Shown: positions 63,558-64,000 of the stretch, in pieces
Numbering within the stretch: the stretch's first letter is position 1
How the letters are laid out: every line of letters begins with the position of its first letter
Source of the DNA: Arthrobacter alpinus
Lineage (GTDB): Bacteria; Actinomycetota; Actinomycetes; Actinomycetales; Micrococcaceae
Direction of reading: 5' to 3'
Length of the DNA: 64,000 nt
Assembly: GCF_001445575.1 (NCBI RefSeq)
Contig: NZ_CP013200.1
Location: 3,410,001 to 3,474,000, forward strand
The notes under the pieces: model-generated
Seen by the model: the letters and a program-made list of their open reading frames with translations, nothing else
Told to the model about the DNA's origin: nothing
Database searches by the model: none
Position numbers and translations under genes: made by a program

Positions 63558-63652
63558 CGTCGGCCGCGGGCGGCCTTGGGCGTCTCCTTTACGTCGCCTA
63601 CAAAAAATGACGGATCCGCCGCCGACCCAGCGGACTCAGCGTTGGTGCGCAC
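63548..63652 (-). CDS. Possible short protein or gene remnant ending in the family A box
   Basis: 34 codons from GTG, ending FVGDVKETPKAARGRRVG and then TAG at 63548-63550. At the two other loci that TAG is the stop of a real gene, which lends this frame some weight. There is no ribosome site and an in-frame stop lies just upstream. It may be the remains of a C-terminus. Confidence 0.25.
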   Translation of the reverse strand: MRTNAESAGSAADPSFFVGDVKETPKAARGRRVG

Positions 63653-63703
63653 CAGCGGTCAGAAAGCGGGACGGGTCGCAAACAGCCAAGGCATCCGGGC
63701 CGG

Positions 63704-63820
63704 CCCCTCGGTAGGAGGGAAGGCTGGGCTCTCGGAGCGGGGATGGATTTTCAAGGTCGCCCAGCGACCGAGGAAATCTTACTGCCCGCGAGAGAGCCCA
63801 GCCTTCCCGCTCGCGAGGGG
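63704..63820. repeat. 117-bp imperfect palindrome (cruciform or structured RNA)
   Basis: Paired blocks, from outside in: CCCCTCG with CGAGGGG, GGGAAGGCTGGGCTCTC with its exact complement (63717-63733 and 63792-63808), GATTTTC with GAAATC, and GGTCGC with GCGACC around a three-base tip. There is no T-tract. It fills the gap before the partial gene at the window end. Confidence 0.75.
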
Positions 63821-63844
63821 TCCGACCCCGCCGCCGACCAACTG

Positions 63845-64000
63845 TTACTCCCCGAGGACCAGGGTTTCGGTGCCGCGGACCTTGGCTGCTCCGACGGCGA
63901 TCATGGGGTTAACCACGGCGCAGAGCGCTTCCATGGAGTCGTCCAGTTCCAGGAGTACCGGGTACTGGTGGGTGATGAGGGCGAGCAGGTCATAGACGGC
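63845..64000 (-). CDS. C-terminal 51 residues of an unknown protein (partial)
   Basis: The frame is open to the window edge and stops with TAA at 63845-63847. Visible are AVYDLLALITHQYPVLLELDD and SMEALCAVVNPMIAVGAAKVRG (each in part), then GTETLVLGE. It looks like a normal soluble alpha/beta end with actinobacterial codon use. I do not recognise it. Confidence 0.6.
   Translation of the reverse strand, partial: AVYDLLALITHQYPVLLELDDSMEALCAVVNPMIAVGAAKVRGTETLVLGE

Overview
The window comes from a high-GC actinobacterium, most probably of the Micrococcaceae (Arthrobacter and relatives). I infer this from the run rpsB-tsf-pyrH-frr-cdsA and dxr-rip1-ispG-acetyltransferase-proS, all on the minus strand, from the use of GTG and TTG starts with GGAGG-type ribosome sites, from a DivIVA-type protein beside cdsA, and from GC-rich intergenic hairpins. 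Species cannot be fixed from this sequence alone.

Layout. 1-13.8 kb: proS (C-terminal end off the window), a small helical protein, an ABC exporter pair, a WXG-type protein, a PadR regulator coupled to a 2,4-dienoyl-CoA reductase, an acetyltransferase, ispG, a YciI protein, a membrane protein with a SatD/MarR-like partner, rip1 and dxr. 13.9-15.1 kb: a MarR regulator divergent from an FMN reductase, with three copies of a palindromic operator between them. 15.2-28.9 kb: a leucine/branched-chain amino acid catabolic island in the same gene set as mycobacterial accD1-accA1-fadE19-scoAB-maoC-citE plus bkdABC, with a TetR and an Lrp regulator. 29-36.5 kb: membrane proteins, then two acetate-type sodium:solute symporters, each with a small DUF485-like partner, enclosing a LytS/LytTR two-component system. 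36.5-42.5 kb: DivIVA-like protein, cdsA, frr, pyrH, tsf, rpsB. 42.8-50.6 kb: M23 peptidase, acyl-CoA dehydrogenase, a tRNA with a decayed duplicate, a glycosyltransferase, a transporter, a phosphatidyltransferase, a holin-X-like protein and an MFS exporter. 50.8-58.6 kb: two identical tRNA-Asn genes, dnaG, dgt, dus, a TetR regulator and mgtE with a long leader. 59.1-62.2 kb: a tightly overlapping type III polyketide synthase, methyltransferase and FAD monooxygenase operon, convergent with a YibE/F membrane protein. The window ends in a repeat-rich stretch and a partial gene.

How it fits together. The catabolic island would take branched-chain 2-oxo acids (BkdABC) to acyl-CoA, then isovaleryl-CoA to methylcrotonyl-CoA (acyl-CoA dehydrogenase), carboxylate it (MccAB) and split or activate the products (CitE-like lyase, MaoC, ScoAB). 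The acetate symporters and their sensor could serve uptake of related short acids. The polyketide synthase operon probably makes an alkylresorcinol, alkylpyrone or quinone-like lipid.

Two things stand out. First, structured repeats sit directly after stop codons. One family begins at the TAG stop codon itself, with box TAGTCCCC, a stem-loop whose sequence differs but whose pairing is kept, then GGGGCCC and TGGGCCCA; it occurs at three loci. A second family of nested inverted repeats built from ACGCTC(C/G)C units lies at two convergent gene junctions. A perfect 60-bp palindrome, a 117-bp cruciform and a 54-bp tandem repeat add to this. Second, between about 12.95 and 23.72 kb at least eight genes or gene parts need a single extra base, nearly always in a C or G run, to read as full-length families, including the normally essential dxr; I found no such case elsewhere. 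This points to a low-quality assembly segment more than to true gene decay.
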